A model generated the notes under the pieces. That model made no database searches. It was not told where the DNA came from and saw nothing but the letters and a program-made list of their open reading frames with translations. Source: Setaria digitata (Eukaryota; Nematoda; Chromadorea; Rhabditida; Setariidae). Taken from it: 64,000 bases of DNA. The stretch covers positions 186,001 to 250,000 of the forward strand of contig RCAB01000008.1 in NCBI GenBank assembly GCA_003640385.1, given 5' to 3'. This document shows, piece after piece, positions 36,318-49,100 of the stretch (position 1 is the first letter of the stretch; each line of letters starts with the position of its first letter). A program made the position numbers and the translations under genes.

Positions 36318-38128
36318 CTACGGAACGTGTAATAATGGAGCCCATAAAATGATGCCTGCAAATTCGTCGCCATTTTGAAACGTTCTGCGAAACAGAAATT
36401 CTCTAATATAACCTTCAAAATGTGCCCTACAAGTTCCATTCATTGCGAGAAATTTTGCTTTTGCTTCATTACAAATATTCTGCAGTAAAACATTATTAAC
36501 ACTAAGCTTTTGTCCGTTGACTAACTCAAACCTTTCCACGTAAGTTTCCGTAACAAAAATTGGATAATCTAACTGATTTAGCCCATCGATGTAGGTTCCT
36601 TCATCAGAAATCAATATTGTACCACGCAAAATCCATTGCAAAACTTTTTCTTTTAAACGTTCTGTTGTATAATTTTCAATCGCGATGATTATGCAGTTTT
36701 CCGTCTCCCGTTCCACCATACCAATCAGATATGGATGCTGTTCACCAATTCTCGTCTTATACAAAATCAATCGTCCAATTTCCACCACAACACCTGAAAT
36801 ACTTGAGACATCAAAAAAAAAAAAAAAAAAAAAAAAGAAATTAACGGAAAGACAGATTCCAAATTGTAACTAGCTCGAAACTAAAAAATATGTAGTTCCC
36901 GAAAAGCTCGAAATTAGAAGTTTCGAAAATCAAGTACATAACTGTTTAAAGAGGATTACCTGGACCACCAATTGGTGTTTGACTTGCTTCAACAAAACCG
37001 GATGCAATCTGTCGCATATAATCTGCCCAAGCAACAGACATTTCGCTGCTGAAATGAGTGTGCAGACGAATTTCATGCAATTTATAGTTCTGTGCCCATA
37101 GATACATAAATTCAATGATATCAGCTATCGATAAATGATGCCCGTGGAATATACTTCCATGACGAATAGATAGTGATGAACAGTAGTTTCGCTTCCTTCC
37201 ATTTTTTCGTTCTTGTTTTGTAACTACATGCATACACCGCCACTGCAACTTAACAAATTAAAGTGTTTCCAAGCGTGAATTACCTGCAGATGTGGAGGAA
37301 TTATTGTTAAGATGTGAAAAATGTAGAATATGGTAGTGGATATATTAATGCAGTATTTAAAGACAATTTGCCCTATTTTGCAAATGGCTAAATACAAAAC
37401 ATACTGTATTATATAGGAAATAAGAAAAATAACCAACTTAAGCACTGTTTAGCTTATGCCACTTGAACGAAAGTAAAAGCAAAATTTGCAGTTAATTAAA
37501 ATGCAACACAAAGTTATTTGAAAAGTCTTAAAACTCTTTTACTTTTCCTGTCACTACTACAACCCGAAGAATTGCAAATAAGTTAGATCAAGATCACGCA
37601 AACTGGCTTCTTCAGAAGAAAAACTAAGAGAGTGGATAAAAATGTCACACATTCACTTACACAAGCAACAATGTTTTAAAAACTAAATTTTTTTCAAACA
37701 TTCGTAAACTGCGATTGAGATACGTTATAATCACTACCCCATCCGAACACAATGACATAGGTCCATAATAGAAGTGAAGTGGTTCAGCACTCTGCAACTA
37801 TAACAGTTGAAGAGCCCATTTGTTCGTCTATGAATTCAACGAATTTAATAGAAACCCAGGTTTTAAAAAAGTTAGATCAATTATCTATCGTTGATCTTAC
37901 CTGCAAGCCATCAAGCCCATTTCTACTCCACAGAAGCATCATTTGTCCACACCGCTTACAGTTCATCGAGTTTGAAATTAAATTATATCGTGCAGCGAAT
38001 TCAACAGCTACTTCGTTAGGCGAGATCAACTGTAAGAGCTGGTCATAAGTGAGACCATGCAGTTTTGATAATCGCTCATTCCATGGAATAACTTCTTCGG
38101 GCCTCACAATATAATATCGTGATGACAT
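36318..38128 (-). CDS. ISXO2/IS1595 (Merlin-type) transposase-derived protein, catalytically degenerate
   Basis: Three exons with consistent phases: 38128-37901, 37242-36960 and 36793-36318; 328 residues. Residues 57-97 form the Zn-ribbon expected before the catalytic core: 'NCKRCG' (Cys57, Cys60) and 'WRC' to 'NYC' (Cys79, Cys97), leading into 'LSIRHGSIF', the usual boundary motif. The core follows in family order: 'YLIGMVERETENC', 'RGTILISDEGTYIDGL' (second catalytic Asp, Asp234, kept) and 'FEGYIREFLFRRTF', the family's closing motif. However, the first catalytic site, normally V-E-I-D-E, reads V-E-I-G-R (175-178), and the usual H-T-N-x-I-E position reads 'SVNNVLLQN', so two of three acids are gone. 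No flanking terminal inverted repeats were noticed. An intact, spliced frame with lost catalysis suggests a host gene (inference) that may bind DNA. Divergent from TXNL4A. Confidence 0.82.
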
Positions 38129-39060
38129 TTTTCCACCTGAAATATCATGTATACATATACATACACAGTGGACGCTGAGTTAGTGTTATTTCATTAACTA
38201 GAGAAACCAGTGTATAATACTGAAGGCACCTTCAGCAGTAGTGTCATCCATATTTCTTCACTATAAGGCTATTTCATTGACAATTCAGGAATTCGTGATC
38301 ACTGCAACCTCTTCAAGAGTCGCTACCATATGTTAACTGAAGAAGAAGAGTTTGAGATCCCTTATGAAACAACTGCATGAACAGCCTAAGTCAAGAACAG
38401 TCTACAGCAGGAATCAGCTGACTTACTAAAGAAAAAAAAGCAGTACTGACAATTCAACTTCAAAATATCCAAAAACCCAACAGCTCATTTTTACTTAAAC
38501 AGATATCATCGAACATTTCCCCTTTCATGTTTTTATGCAAGTTCCTCAAATATTAAGCTAGCAACATTTTATAGCGCTTGGTTCATATCAATCATCTGCT
38601 TGGAAAGGGAACCTCGTGAAATGCTTTTAATTTCTTATCCTAGCACTTTCGTCTAGATAAAGAACGGCACTTCCTAGTAGGCAAAAGAACAAGCTAGTAG
38701 ACCAAAGTTATAAAACAGTGACACTTCATGGAAAATCCTCACCCTTCCTACTGAGTTCCCTAAGAACCAACCAGAATTACCAGCCACCAATCTTTTTTAC
38801 TACGTGTGACTCACAGGCCAACATAATACGGCCCGACGAAGAATTTCGTGAAATTCGCTACGACTGTAGTGAGATTGGAAGGAAAGGATAAGGGGGTTTA
38901 GTTGGAGTTGGAGGCGAGTGGTAGGAGGTGAGGAACAAAGGGACGCGAAGTGAAAGGGTTCGGACGAGTAATGCAGATCTTGCTTGCAGTGCGTTCTTTT
39001 GAAATTTCTGCAGTTACAAGGACACTTCGAAGAAAGGCCTAGTATAACGAAGAGACGAAA
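38129..39060. other. Divergent promoter region
   Basis: About 930 bp between the ATGs of the transposase-derived gene and TXNL4A. A purine-rich, more GC-rich stretch at about 38880-38970 may be the core promoter. A pyrimidine tract and AG at 39003-39013 ('gaaatttctgcag') could accept a spliced leader for TXNL4A. Confidence 0.45.
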
Positions 39061-40091
39061 ATGTCGTACATGCTACCTCATTTAAGCAATGGGTGGCAGG
39101 TCGATCAGGCAATACTGGCTGAGGAGGATCGCGTCGTGCTTATCAGGTTTGGTCATGACTGGGATCCAAGTTGTATGCGTATGGATGAGGTCAGTTTTTA
39201 CTTCCTCAGGAGAATATTGTCGTGCGAAACCTCTCAGCATGTTATCACCTAATTCTTCTATGTATCCGATGCCATTTTTAAAAAAATTCATTCCTTTTCT
39301 GAAAGATCAATTCGTAGTTGGCACACTTGTCAGAGCACTATCCATTTATGTCAGGCTTCATGACGGACACTCAAGGTAAATTGAACCAGCTTTTCCAACT
39401 TTTCAGTTTTCAGTAGATGGTTGTTGCCATAATTTATGTTGCAGACTTTATATAAAATTGCGAACAAAGTAAAAAATTTTGCTGTGATTTATTTGGTGGA
39501 TACAACAGAAGTGCCTGATTTCAACAAAATGTATGAATTGTATGACCCATGCACTGTGATGTTTTTTTTCCGAAATAAACACATCATGGTTGACTTAGGT
39601 TAGCTTATCCAGTATAAATGATATTTCATCCTCTAATTAATAATGGTAAATAACTATTATTTAATGTATATGTTAAACTACAGGCCATATCTGTGATGTT
39701 TAGTTTCACTTTTTCCGGCACATAAAATTCTTTTTTTTTGCTCACGTGACGGATTGAGTACTTGTATGTAAGTATTTGATGGAAGCATATAAGGATTTAA
39801 CAGTAAGTCAGTTGTTTATGTTATCACTCCATCAAAGGAAAGAAAAAATGTTTTAGTGGTACTAAGTGTGTTTTCAAGTGATACTTCATTTCAACTAAAT
39901 ATGTAAATTGTCGATAAAAACGATTAAAAAAAATGGTTATTTCAGGCACTGGCAATAACAACAAAATCAACTGGCCTATCACTGATGGGCAAGAACTGAT
40001 TGATATCTTAGAAACAGTGTATAGAGGTGCCCGTAAAGGTCGTGGTCTTGTTGTTTCCCCGAAAGATTATTCAACAAAATACAAATACTGA
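39061..40091 (+). CDS. TXNL4A: U5 snRNP protein DIM1 / thioredoxin-like 4A
   Basis: A core component of the U5 snRNP and U4/U6.U5 tri-snRNP, needed for pre-mRNA splicing; thioredoxin fold without redox activity. Three exons, phases checked: 39061-39189, 39445-39598 and 39946-40091, giving exactly 142 residues, the invariant family length. Visible near-identity to the family: start 'MSYMLPHL', 'GWQVDQAILAEEDRVVLIRF', 'GHDWDPSCM', 'NKVKNFAVIYLVD', 'VPDFNKMYELYDPCTVMFFF' and end 'SPKDYSTKYKY'. No CxxC motif, as expected. Same strand as MED21 545 bp downstream. Confidence 0.98.
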
Positions 40092-40604
40092 TTAATTTCA
40101 AAGCACTTTTGGATATTTTTTCATTATTAATATCATTTAATGTCACACTTTCTTGATTAAAGTATTGAACTCTTTTATTGTTTGGACTGTAAATTCATTG
40201 TTGAAATTTCGTGCTGCAAATTAAGAACTCCGAAAAATCTTTACTCTTTAGCTGACTTCATAAATTGGCTTAGGCTTCTTCAGAATAGACAGTATATTTT
40301 CATTGGTTCAGTGAAATTCTCACACTTTGTATAGGCATACATGTGCGTACTTCACAATACTTTGCAAATGCGAACGAAAATCTAATGCCGGTCTGTGTAT
40401 CGTTACACATTGGTAATGTAAATGGCATTTTACAGTGCTAAGCTGGAAATTGAATAATAAATCCTTCCATTCGTTGTTGTCCGGCTTTTTTTTCCCAAGG
40501 ATCGCCTAGAAAAGTGTTAAAATTAGTTCTTTTTATTTTACTCATTTCTTTTAGTTAGTATTCGAAGCTTTACCAAAGTTAACATCTCGAGGAAGTGATT
40601 TGCG

Positions 40605-40614
40605 CTGCTTTTAG
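40605..40614 (+). promoter_or_regulatory. Candidate splice acceptor before MED21 (spliced leader or 5' UTR)
   Basis: The sequence tgcttttag sits 21 bp ahead of the MED21 ATG and has the pyrimidine run and AG of an acceptor, with no upstream exon recognised. In nematodes this is where a spliced leader would be joined. Confidence 0.35.
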
Positions 40615-40635
40615 TCAGGACAAGAATCCTAAACA

Positions 40636-41575
40636 ATGGCAGACCGGTTAACACAATTGCAAGACTTGGTCAATGAATTGGCAAATTTGATGTGTAACTC
40701 GATTGGAGTTTTACGACTTACAGCGCCACCATGTGATTTCAATGGAACATCGAAAGTTCATTTCTCGTTTTTATGACTATTAGTCACAAGCTTTTAAAAC
40801 AAAAATTCGACCTCAGTTAGGAGCTTCCTGGATTATATAAACTGCATTCTATTTGCTGTGTAAATACAACAGTGATAATAGATTCAATTTTAGTTCTGTA
40901 ATATGTTTGGAAATCTTAAATATGTTTGGTACGAATTTTTTAGTTAAGTCTTTTAATTTATTTCTTGTACGTTTAACAGTAATTGCTTTCGAATTTTTGA
41001 ATTCACTTTTCATTGGATTTAGTTATTCAGGCATTAGAAGATGAAGAGAACTGTGGCCTTTTTGCTGCAACAATCGCCCATACAGCTAAAGATATTGAAA
41101 TTTTGATAGATTCTCTGCCAATAGATGAACCGGCAGCAAGTAATTCAGAAATCGATTCATCTTTACTGAACATGGACGAACACAGACATCGAGTATGTTT
41201 TTCAATCTGTAAATATTGGTTGGTTGTCCGCTGATCGGTGGTTTATCCCATGTCTTCCTCCAAATGATGGGAGACCGAGATCACTGGAAGTATGATTCAA
41301 ATTTGATTCAAAAAAATAAAAAGAATGACTTTGCTGGTCTTTGCCGTTGTTAAGTTTTTTAATATGTTTTAGTTTAAAGTCAGTGATAGTTTCCTGGTTT
41401 TTTTTTTATAATGGATATACATTAATATGTTGCAAAAGTAGCTTATCGGAGCCAGTTATAGGCCGCTCGTGAACTAGAACAAGCAGTTATTGATGGCGAA
41501 GAACTGATAAAGAAGATCCAGAAGGCATTAGCTGAAATTGCACGAGTTCAGATGCTGTCGCGTCCATTTGTTTAA
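40636..41575 (+). CDS. MED21: Mediator complex subunit 21
   Basis: Subunit of the Mediator middle module, which links transcription factors to RNA polymerase II; forms a helical hairpin with MED7. Three exons in phase 0: 40636-40755, 41031-41192 and 41462-41575, 131 residues, slightly shorter than the human 144. The N-terminus is diagnostic: '[18 protein letters not shown]' then '[16 protein letters not shown]'. The middle has '[20 protein letters not shown]' as in the family ('ARTAKDIDVLIDSLPSE'), and the C-terminal helix contains '[20 protein letters not shown]'. Exon 2 could alternatively begin a few bases earlier, but the acceptor ttattcag keeps phase 0. It ends without the extended tail seen in vertebrates. 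Confidence 0.95.
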
Positions 41576-44500
41576 TGTAATCGTATATATTTTTAGTTCT
41601 GTCATACCCTTTTTCCAATGCTTATTGATCATTTTTAGCTTCTGTTTGAGACAAACTGAGTTTTAATTGTAACTGCCGGAAGAACACATTATATTTGAAG
41701 AGAGTTCAATAAAATGATTCGGACCGTCAGTACATTGTTTTCAATGGAGTTGCTAGTTCCATTCCTCTTATTGTGTAACATCACAGTGCGAAAACCATTC
41801 ACTAAGTATTAGCTCACGATAGAAGCAATACTATGTGTTTTTAAAATATCAGGAGATATGAATTCAGTTATTTAATCATCATGTGAATGAATTAAATAAG
41901 ATTTGAAGGATGATCTTTTCTTTTATAAAGACCAATATGTATACATTAAATTAGGATCACTTCGGGATGTATAATGGGTACAGTATCAAACAGTTTTTAT
42001 GATTCAGTTTCTTAGTTTCTGCAAAGAAAAGATTTTTTATTTGATTCTTTTATTTTGTGGTTTAGAAGATGTGTGAAATTGCTCCGCTGGAATATGTTAA
42101 TGAATGTGGACAATTAAGTGTGAACATTCCTATTATTAGTAACCATTTTCATCCATTCCCTTTAACATTTAGAAATTTCTGCTTTGATTTTGGGAAGATT
42201 AAGCGTGTTATTTTAGCTTCTGACGGGTTTGATTCTTTTATCTTTTGCTCATGCATAGTGGTGTCACTTTTGAAAAGGTGAAAGATGAATAAATGAAATA
42301 AGTTAGAGGAAAAGTGCATAAATTTCTATGTACGGTTGATTGTGTCTGGTGTCAGACAGAACGGATCAGCTTATAGTAACTAAAGTTGCTGTAAGTATGA
42401 TTTCATTTAGAAATGAACTGAGCCTAAGTTTGAAGTCTTTTTTGTTCCTGCTGATGTATTGCAATCTTCGTCACTGGAATGGTTTCAGTTGTGTTTAGTT
42501 GTAGCGATTCTCTCATTGGTGATGGTGTCATCAGTTAGGTGTTGTCGAAGCAATAAATCGCTAGACAACATGCCATCAAGTAATGATCGACACTGTGAGT
42601 GTGGCAGTCGGTGGTGGTTTACGCAAAGTGTTAGTCAGATTGATATAATTGCTATCTCGATAATGATAGCGGGTGATGATTCTGTAGTGCAGTCAGTTTG
42701 GTTCACTGTAACAATTTCTTGTTATGACAATTCTCATTTCAGATGGGAGACTGTAAAAATCTGTTGAAAATGTACTCCTAATATTTACTATTTAAAAGGT
42801 AAGTTTCCTTTTCCTTATGCTAAATTTTTTTTATTGAAAACAAGACTATTCACTTGAAAAGCTCTTTGGACATCAATTGGATAGTTTGCTTATTTAGTGA
42901 TAGTTTATTTTTTTCCTGATTTCTTTTACTAGAAATGAATCGTTGTGCGAAACAATCAGACATATTTTCACTTCTCTGATAATTGAGCATTTCCTTCTGG
43001 AAAGACGGAATTTAGATTTAGCATGGGTATTTCCTGTATTAGGCAATTATTTTTTCATGCAAACGAGACAGACGTTCCCTGTTTTCTACAAAGTTTTTCA
43101 TGTTCGTATCGGTCTTAATATTAAATGCATAAGCCTTGGTTTCCAGTGTCGACTCCATTTATTTTTGCTATGAATCTCAAGTGTAGTTTGCTCCTTTACA
43201 ATATCAAAATAGTTGAAATCACTAGAAATCCTAAAAACTTTATCACATCATTTTTTTTCCGAAAGTTCACACTTATAAAGGTTCACTTTTTATTTGTCGA
43301 ATATACAGCCTGGTAAATGGAAATTGGGTAAGTAGCAAAATGTTAAAGAGCATATTTAACTTTTTTCTCTTAGATTTTTCTTTTATGTAGATCATAGAGG
43401 ATCGAAGTGAAACGTTAGCGAGTATCAAAAAATGCTTTAGTGAAAATATTTTTGAAAGCTTCCAAATCATTTAAAATCAAATATTAAAATGTAATTTGGA
43501 CTTTGTTCACACTTCGTTCAATTATTTAAGATTTGTCGAAAACTTTCTTTCTATCGCATTTTCATATTGAAATCATTTTTTGTTATTAAAAACCCATAAA
43601 TGGAGATGTTGCTTGTATGGCAAATCATTCAGAGGTATTTACTGCTAGTGATATTAGGAGACCTTCCGGTATATATTTGACATAGCTGAAAAAGTAATCC
43701 ATCGTTACGGGTTTGCATTAAAAAATCTTTGCAAACATGCGTAGATAAAACTTAAAAAGCATTCGTTTTTAAGTAAACTTAGGTGTATTATATGAAACTT
43801 GTTGGGATATGAAATGTAGTATGATAAATAATTAGGTTTTCTATTAGCCAGGTCGATAATTAGATAATGAGCAAGATAGGTATTGAAAAAAAAAAGCTCT
43901 TACTCATGATTCTGCTGTTTCATTAAGTATGCAGCACGGTACTCTGCCTCCACAACTTTGAGCTTTCTATTGCTTTCTAGAAATTAAGTTTTTTGATCAA
44001 TACAAATAGAAGATTTTATAAGGATGAACTGCTTAATCCATCTGAAGTTCCAGAATTTGTTCTCCATGTGAAACTACGATTTTAATGAATAGCTAAAAGA
44101 TGATGAGTTCGTCAGTTCTAGCTAGATAAAACTAATTTGCTTTCTATTAGTTAGACATTTTCCTTTATTTCAAATTACTTAGAAATACAATGAATATTGG
44201 AGTAATACTTTTCGCTGGAACTGCTGGAACTCTAACGACTGGCAATGGTAACACAGCCAACACATTACTTGGAAAACGTTTACTTTTACTTTGCTTATTT
44301 GTCTGTTCAAAAATCATTCCATACATATAAGGTATCAAAAAAAAAAAATTATTGTGGAGTCAGAACAACATTTTATCAGCGATGCATAAAATAATTATTC
44401 AGTCAACAAATTACTTTCAAAGACTTCTTGTTTAATTATGCTTCCAATATAACTTTCACTTCTGATGTTCTCGATGTCTTAATTATTTGTGACCAGTAAA

Positions 44501-45587
44501 TTATCAATTGCAAAAAATTTAAAATAGAAAGTTATTAAAACTCCGAAATCAAGTTAGCAAAGCCATTTCAAGGAAAATGCCATCTTAATTTTTCAAATCC
44601 TTTCAGACGAACTTGGATTGTTCTTGCTCATTTCTTTTTATGCCTCAATCCCTCGTTCCTTCTTCATTATGAATTCAGTGCCTTAGAAGGAAGGCACCTT
44701 CGTCGTATTGAACTTTTTGTTAGTAAATTTCTTTTCTATTTATTCCTCTATATTGACAGAGAGGGGATATAAATGAATAATAAATTCACCTTTCTCCTGT
44801 AAATATTCGACGAATTTGCGCTGCCGAAAAAGTGCTTCATTGTTCATAAATATCTCCAGCGTGGGAACACTTGGCAATTTCTGTACATTTGCGTTCATTT
44901 ATTTTTTAATTTCATTCATTTTAGTTTTTCAGTCCTTTGATTATTCACTTTATTTTAAAGTCCAAAAGTGTTTACACAGTATCTGTATTGTGAGACGTTG
45001 TGGGAAAGTGGTATTCGATACTCAGTAGGGTATCATTAAGGTATATAACGTAAGCAACTGCCAGCAAAGGTTTTTTTGAGTTCTTTTTTTGGAATTCTCT
45101 GAAAATTTGCTATTTCACAGATGGCTTTCACAGAGAGTTTGTGAGTTTTGTTTTCTTGCAATTTTGTATTCAGTCGAAAAGAATAAACTTTTCCACTGGC
45201 CTTCTTTAACCAAACTTTTCAGTCTTGTTGTACAGAGCAGTTTCTTTTCAAAATTTATCTAGCACTTCCCAAGACGACTTTTTAAATTTCATTTCATCAT
45301 TCAGAAGTTGTTATGAATTTATCAGGAAGCATAAATGTCATCGAAGCATCTCTCTCCCTCCTATTTGTTTTTGAATAGATCTGATGAACTTTTCATGTGC
45401 AGTTGCGCAATATTAGTAGCGGTTAGGAAGAGTACTTAAAAAGGAAAAGTAAAAAGGAAGTGTATAGGCAGTAATTAATTAATCAATGAACTTTGGTGGA
45501 TTGACAGGATAATCTGCTGCAACTCATCGTCTGTCTCATTTCTAAGCAAAACTTTTTGGTAAATAACACTTTTTAATAAATGCTCAG
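41576..45587. other. Gene-poor region; MED21 poly(A) signal at its start
   Basis: AATAAA at 41708-41713, about 130 bp after the MED21 stop, is a likely polyadenylation signal. The rest is AT-rich with short frames only (for example 42459-42767 plus), none with a recognisable motif. Confidence 0.45.
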
Positions 45588-46150
45588 TTGTGTGGCTTCT
45601 CGCCTGAAGACCTGTCCTATATTTGTCGTCAGCATTTCACAAATGCACTATTTTTTTTAAATATAGAGAATTATGCTCGAGAACCACCTGATCGTCTTAA
45701 TTTAAGGGTTCTCCAAAAGTTTCTTTATATTAGTATAAAATATCGAAATGTCTATTTGTATAAAAGAATAGTCAGGAGATTATCCCTTTGCTTAGCTTGT
45801 CGTGATAACTTTTCAAGTAAAGATTATATACTGAAGAGTAATAAGAGGAGAGGAAAAGCTCTTAAGAGAAAATTCATCCCTAGTTCTCACTCTAAATTTG
45901 TTTCTGATGAACATGAAGGATGAAGGAAGAGGTCATGGTTAAGGAAAAAAAAAATGATAAGAACAATGGTTTAGTAGACAGACGAAAAAAGTTTCCATTG
46001 CTTACTTGGGCCAAAGGAATTATCAGTGTCCGACTTTTTCATCCAAACATTAGTTCTACAGATGGTAAAACATCGAGGGAAATGGGTTTGCACTTTCATG
46101 TAGAATCAAATCGCTACTTGAAGCGTGAAGATGCAGACTCTCTTAAATAA
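45588..46150 (+). pseudogene. Possible decayed coding sequence in two overlapping frames
   Basis: A frame open for 111 codons (no ATG at its start) ends in a TGA at 45921-45923 that overlaps, as ATGA, the start of a second 76-codon frame ending at 46150. Together about 187 codons are open with only one frame change, unusual for this AT-rich stretch. The translations are Lys/Arg-rich toward the middle and show no motif I know. A single-base indel in an old gene or mobile-element remnant would explain it; chance is possible. Confidence 0.25.
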
Positions 46151-49100
46151 CCCAGCTGTCCTTGACCTTTCTTGGTGAAGTCATTAACATCTGCTTTCTC
46201 TTTCCTCACTTCAAAGTTTTTCTTAATATCCTTCCTATGATTCTGATTATGATTCATTTAAAGAATATCTTTTGGAAACGGCCTTATCATTTGCTGCTTC
46301 CAATAATCTCATTGATTCAGTGAAATACTGATCTTTCTTCAACCTAATTCTGAACTCTGAAGAAGCCCTTATTACATTTATCGATGGCATAGCCTTTCCT
46401 TATCGGTTTCAACGACTACGGATATTCTTCAACCATTGAAGAATGGTAGAGGAGCTGAACCTCCAAATTTCATTTTTAGCTTCCATTCAAGCATGGCTCG
46501 CAATAAGTATATATTTTATTAATTTCTAAAATTTTTGTAGTAAAGTTACTTAATAAAGTGGCTGCGATGCATTTACTGCTTCAAAAAATCCTCAGTACAC
46601 TCTGTAAACAAGCGATCAGTTTTCAGCAGATAGATATTCAGTGGTATGAATACTTGTACTAGTGAACATGTTATGAAACTTAACGCTTTTTCGGAAGATA
46701 TCTATAGGCCTTTCCATGAAGTTATCCTTTATACGTACATAATTTAATCATCCTCAGTGACTCTCTTTTAAACCTTAATGCGAAAGAGCTAGCAATTTAG
46801 CTACAGATAAAATTATCTTGTACTGTATCCCATTCTTAACTGCTTCATTGTGTGTGTTAAATAGGTTCTCAGCATAGTTAAAGGTTTGTCACTCAAATAT
46901 TCAAAGCTTTTTTCCTAACTCAAATCGTTGTAATTTTTTTTCACAGTGCTCTTTCTAAAATGATGACGTTTCATATTCGGAGAAAGTAATAAAATTAATT
47001 GGAGAGGAAAAGACGATCCAAACTACTCCTGTTCGGGAAGTAATTTTTTAATAACAAACTTCACATTGACTAAGGAGCAGTACACATCCCTGCCTTTCAT
47101 TCCATCGCACTATCGTAATGCTTCAAACTCATTTATGCATTCTGCAACATTTGAAAGTGAAACTTTCAGGAGCAAATATCTCAATCTCACTATCACCATT
47201 TTCAATTTATTTATTTTTTTTTTTTCACTTCATATGAAGATATATAATGGATATGTCATTTACTCGCAGTCTTTTCAAAAATGAAACAAGTGTCATTATA
47301 TTCAAAACATCATTTCAAGCATTGAATTAAGTGCCAGACGTTTTATTTTCTCAAATCAAATTTAGAAATGGCTATTTAGTAGTCTGTGAATTCTGTCACC
47401 GCTACTAGTACCACTATAATGGGTGAAATACCAGGATAGCTTACAAGAAGAAGCTATTTGGGATCCAGAAACAGATCGTACAGGAGCTTTCTCGTAGTTT
47501 ATATTTCTGTCCAGAGCACCAAGAATTCTAAAATTCCGGAAGCATCAGCAATGGTTGAAAGAGCAACGAGACAGACCGAGGCTACTAGCATTGTCGAGGA
47601 TATTGTTTTTGTTAATCAAGCATGATCAGTTCAATCGCATTGATTTCATGACTCTATACTGCGTTGCTCTGCCGAATGTTTTTAACAACGGCTGAATACG
47701 ACTCAAATGCAGTTCTGATTCCTTATACTCGAAACCTGAAGTTTTTGTGATTCAGAAGGGCATTTAATCTCACTTCAATATAAATATCTGACAAGTGGCT
47801 ATTTATACAAGCTGCTTCTGTAGAATTTCTTATGAATTTTAATTTTTGAGATCTTATTAAAAAAATAGTGGTAACAAGCTTTTAAAAAATTTACAATATT
47901 TTCGATTTCGCTTATTTTATCAATATTTCTGTATTTCTCATCTTCCACATCTTTAAAAGCTCTTTATTCCATAATTACCTTTTGTCCCAATTATACGCAT
48001 TTTACAAAATCCCATCCATTAAAGCCCTTTCAAGTATTAATTTTACTTTAACGAAAATGGCTGGAAAAGCAGGTTGCTAACTACATATAAAGTCGCAATA
48101 TGACTCTTTGCTTTCCTAAATAATGCAGCGAAATATTCCACTTTCTGGATACCTGACTCACAAATCATTTTTTAAACCACTGGCAAAGTTAAGGAGGTTT
48201 TTCGATTTCTATATTTACATTCTGAAAGGTACTTTGCTTTCAAACAATTAAAAAAGATTTTCTCTAACATCACAATCGATAGTCTTCTTTAAATGCAATC
48301 CAGGAAAGCCTGTTCATTTTTGCTGCCTTCGGAGTATAGCGACAAGTACGAAAAACATGAAATTGTGCGTCCTAGAACATGTATAATATAAATAATATAT
48401 AATATGAAATTCTTTATAGCTTTCTGCTAAAATAAGAATTAACTCAAAATCGAAATCAACAGAAAAAAACATTGGTCACACGCTTAAAACTGAACGCCAA
48501 ATATTTGTTAAATAAGTTTGAGTGAATTTACTGCCGTTTTTGCTAATCACACTATTCGGTGTATATGCTGACTATAACATTCTTTGAAAATTTTAGTCTT
48601 ACTAAAGAAATTCGGAACGTATAGGTGATCTGGCAAGTTTAGAAGAAGCTTTTCTGTGAGTCATTCGAGTTTCTAATCATTTTTATTTAATATTGGATTT
48701 CGAATTTCTAAAGATGCTGTATTTATTTATATAAGTGCTACAAAGACAAATAGGAAGATGGATTTTAACAAAACAATAGAATACCTAATGTGCAGACAAA
48801 AAATTTAGAAAGGACAAGGTAATAGACTTCGATACCGGTTAATTTCTTGTAACAATAACTTTTGCATAATTGAAACGATCAAATTTTTAAGCAAATTAAA
48901 CATTGTTCATCTACTGGTTCTTGAAATCAACTCTTAGAAATTGTTACAAATAAGTTCATAGAACACAGAATTTTACACCACGAAGAACAAAACAAATAAT
49001 TTTCTAGCTTCACATCTGAAACTTTTTGCGTAGCGCAACTACATTATTTCAAAATGAAATGCTAATTTTTTGACAAATGGACATGATCTATAAATTAAGA

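Noticed and set aside
42459..42767. Plus-strand frame with a hydrophobic stretch and Cys residues
   Set aside because: Does not match any family, lacks exon context, and the hydrophobic stretch is expected in AT/T-rich DNA.
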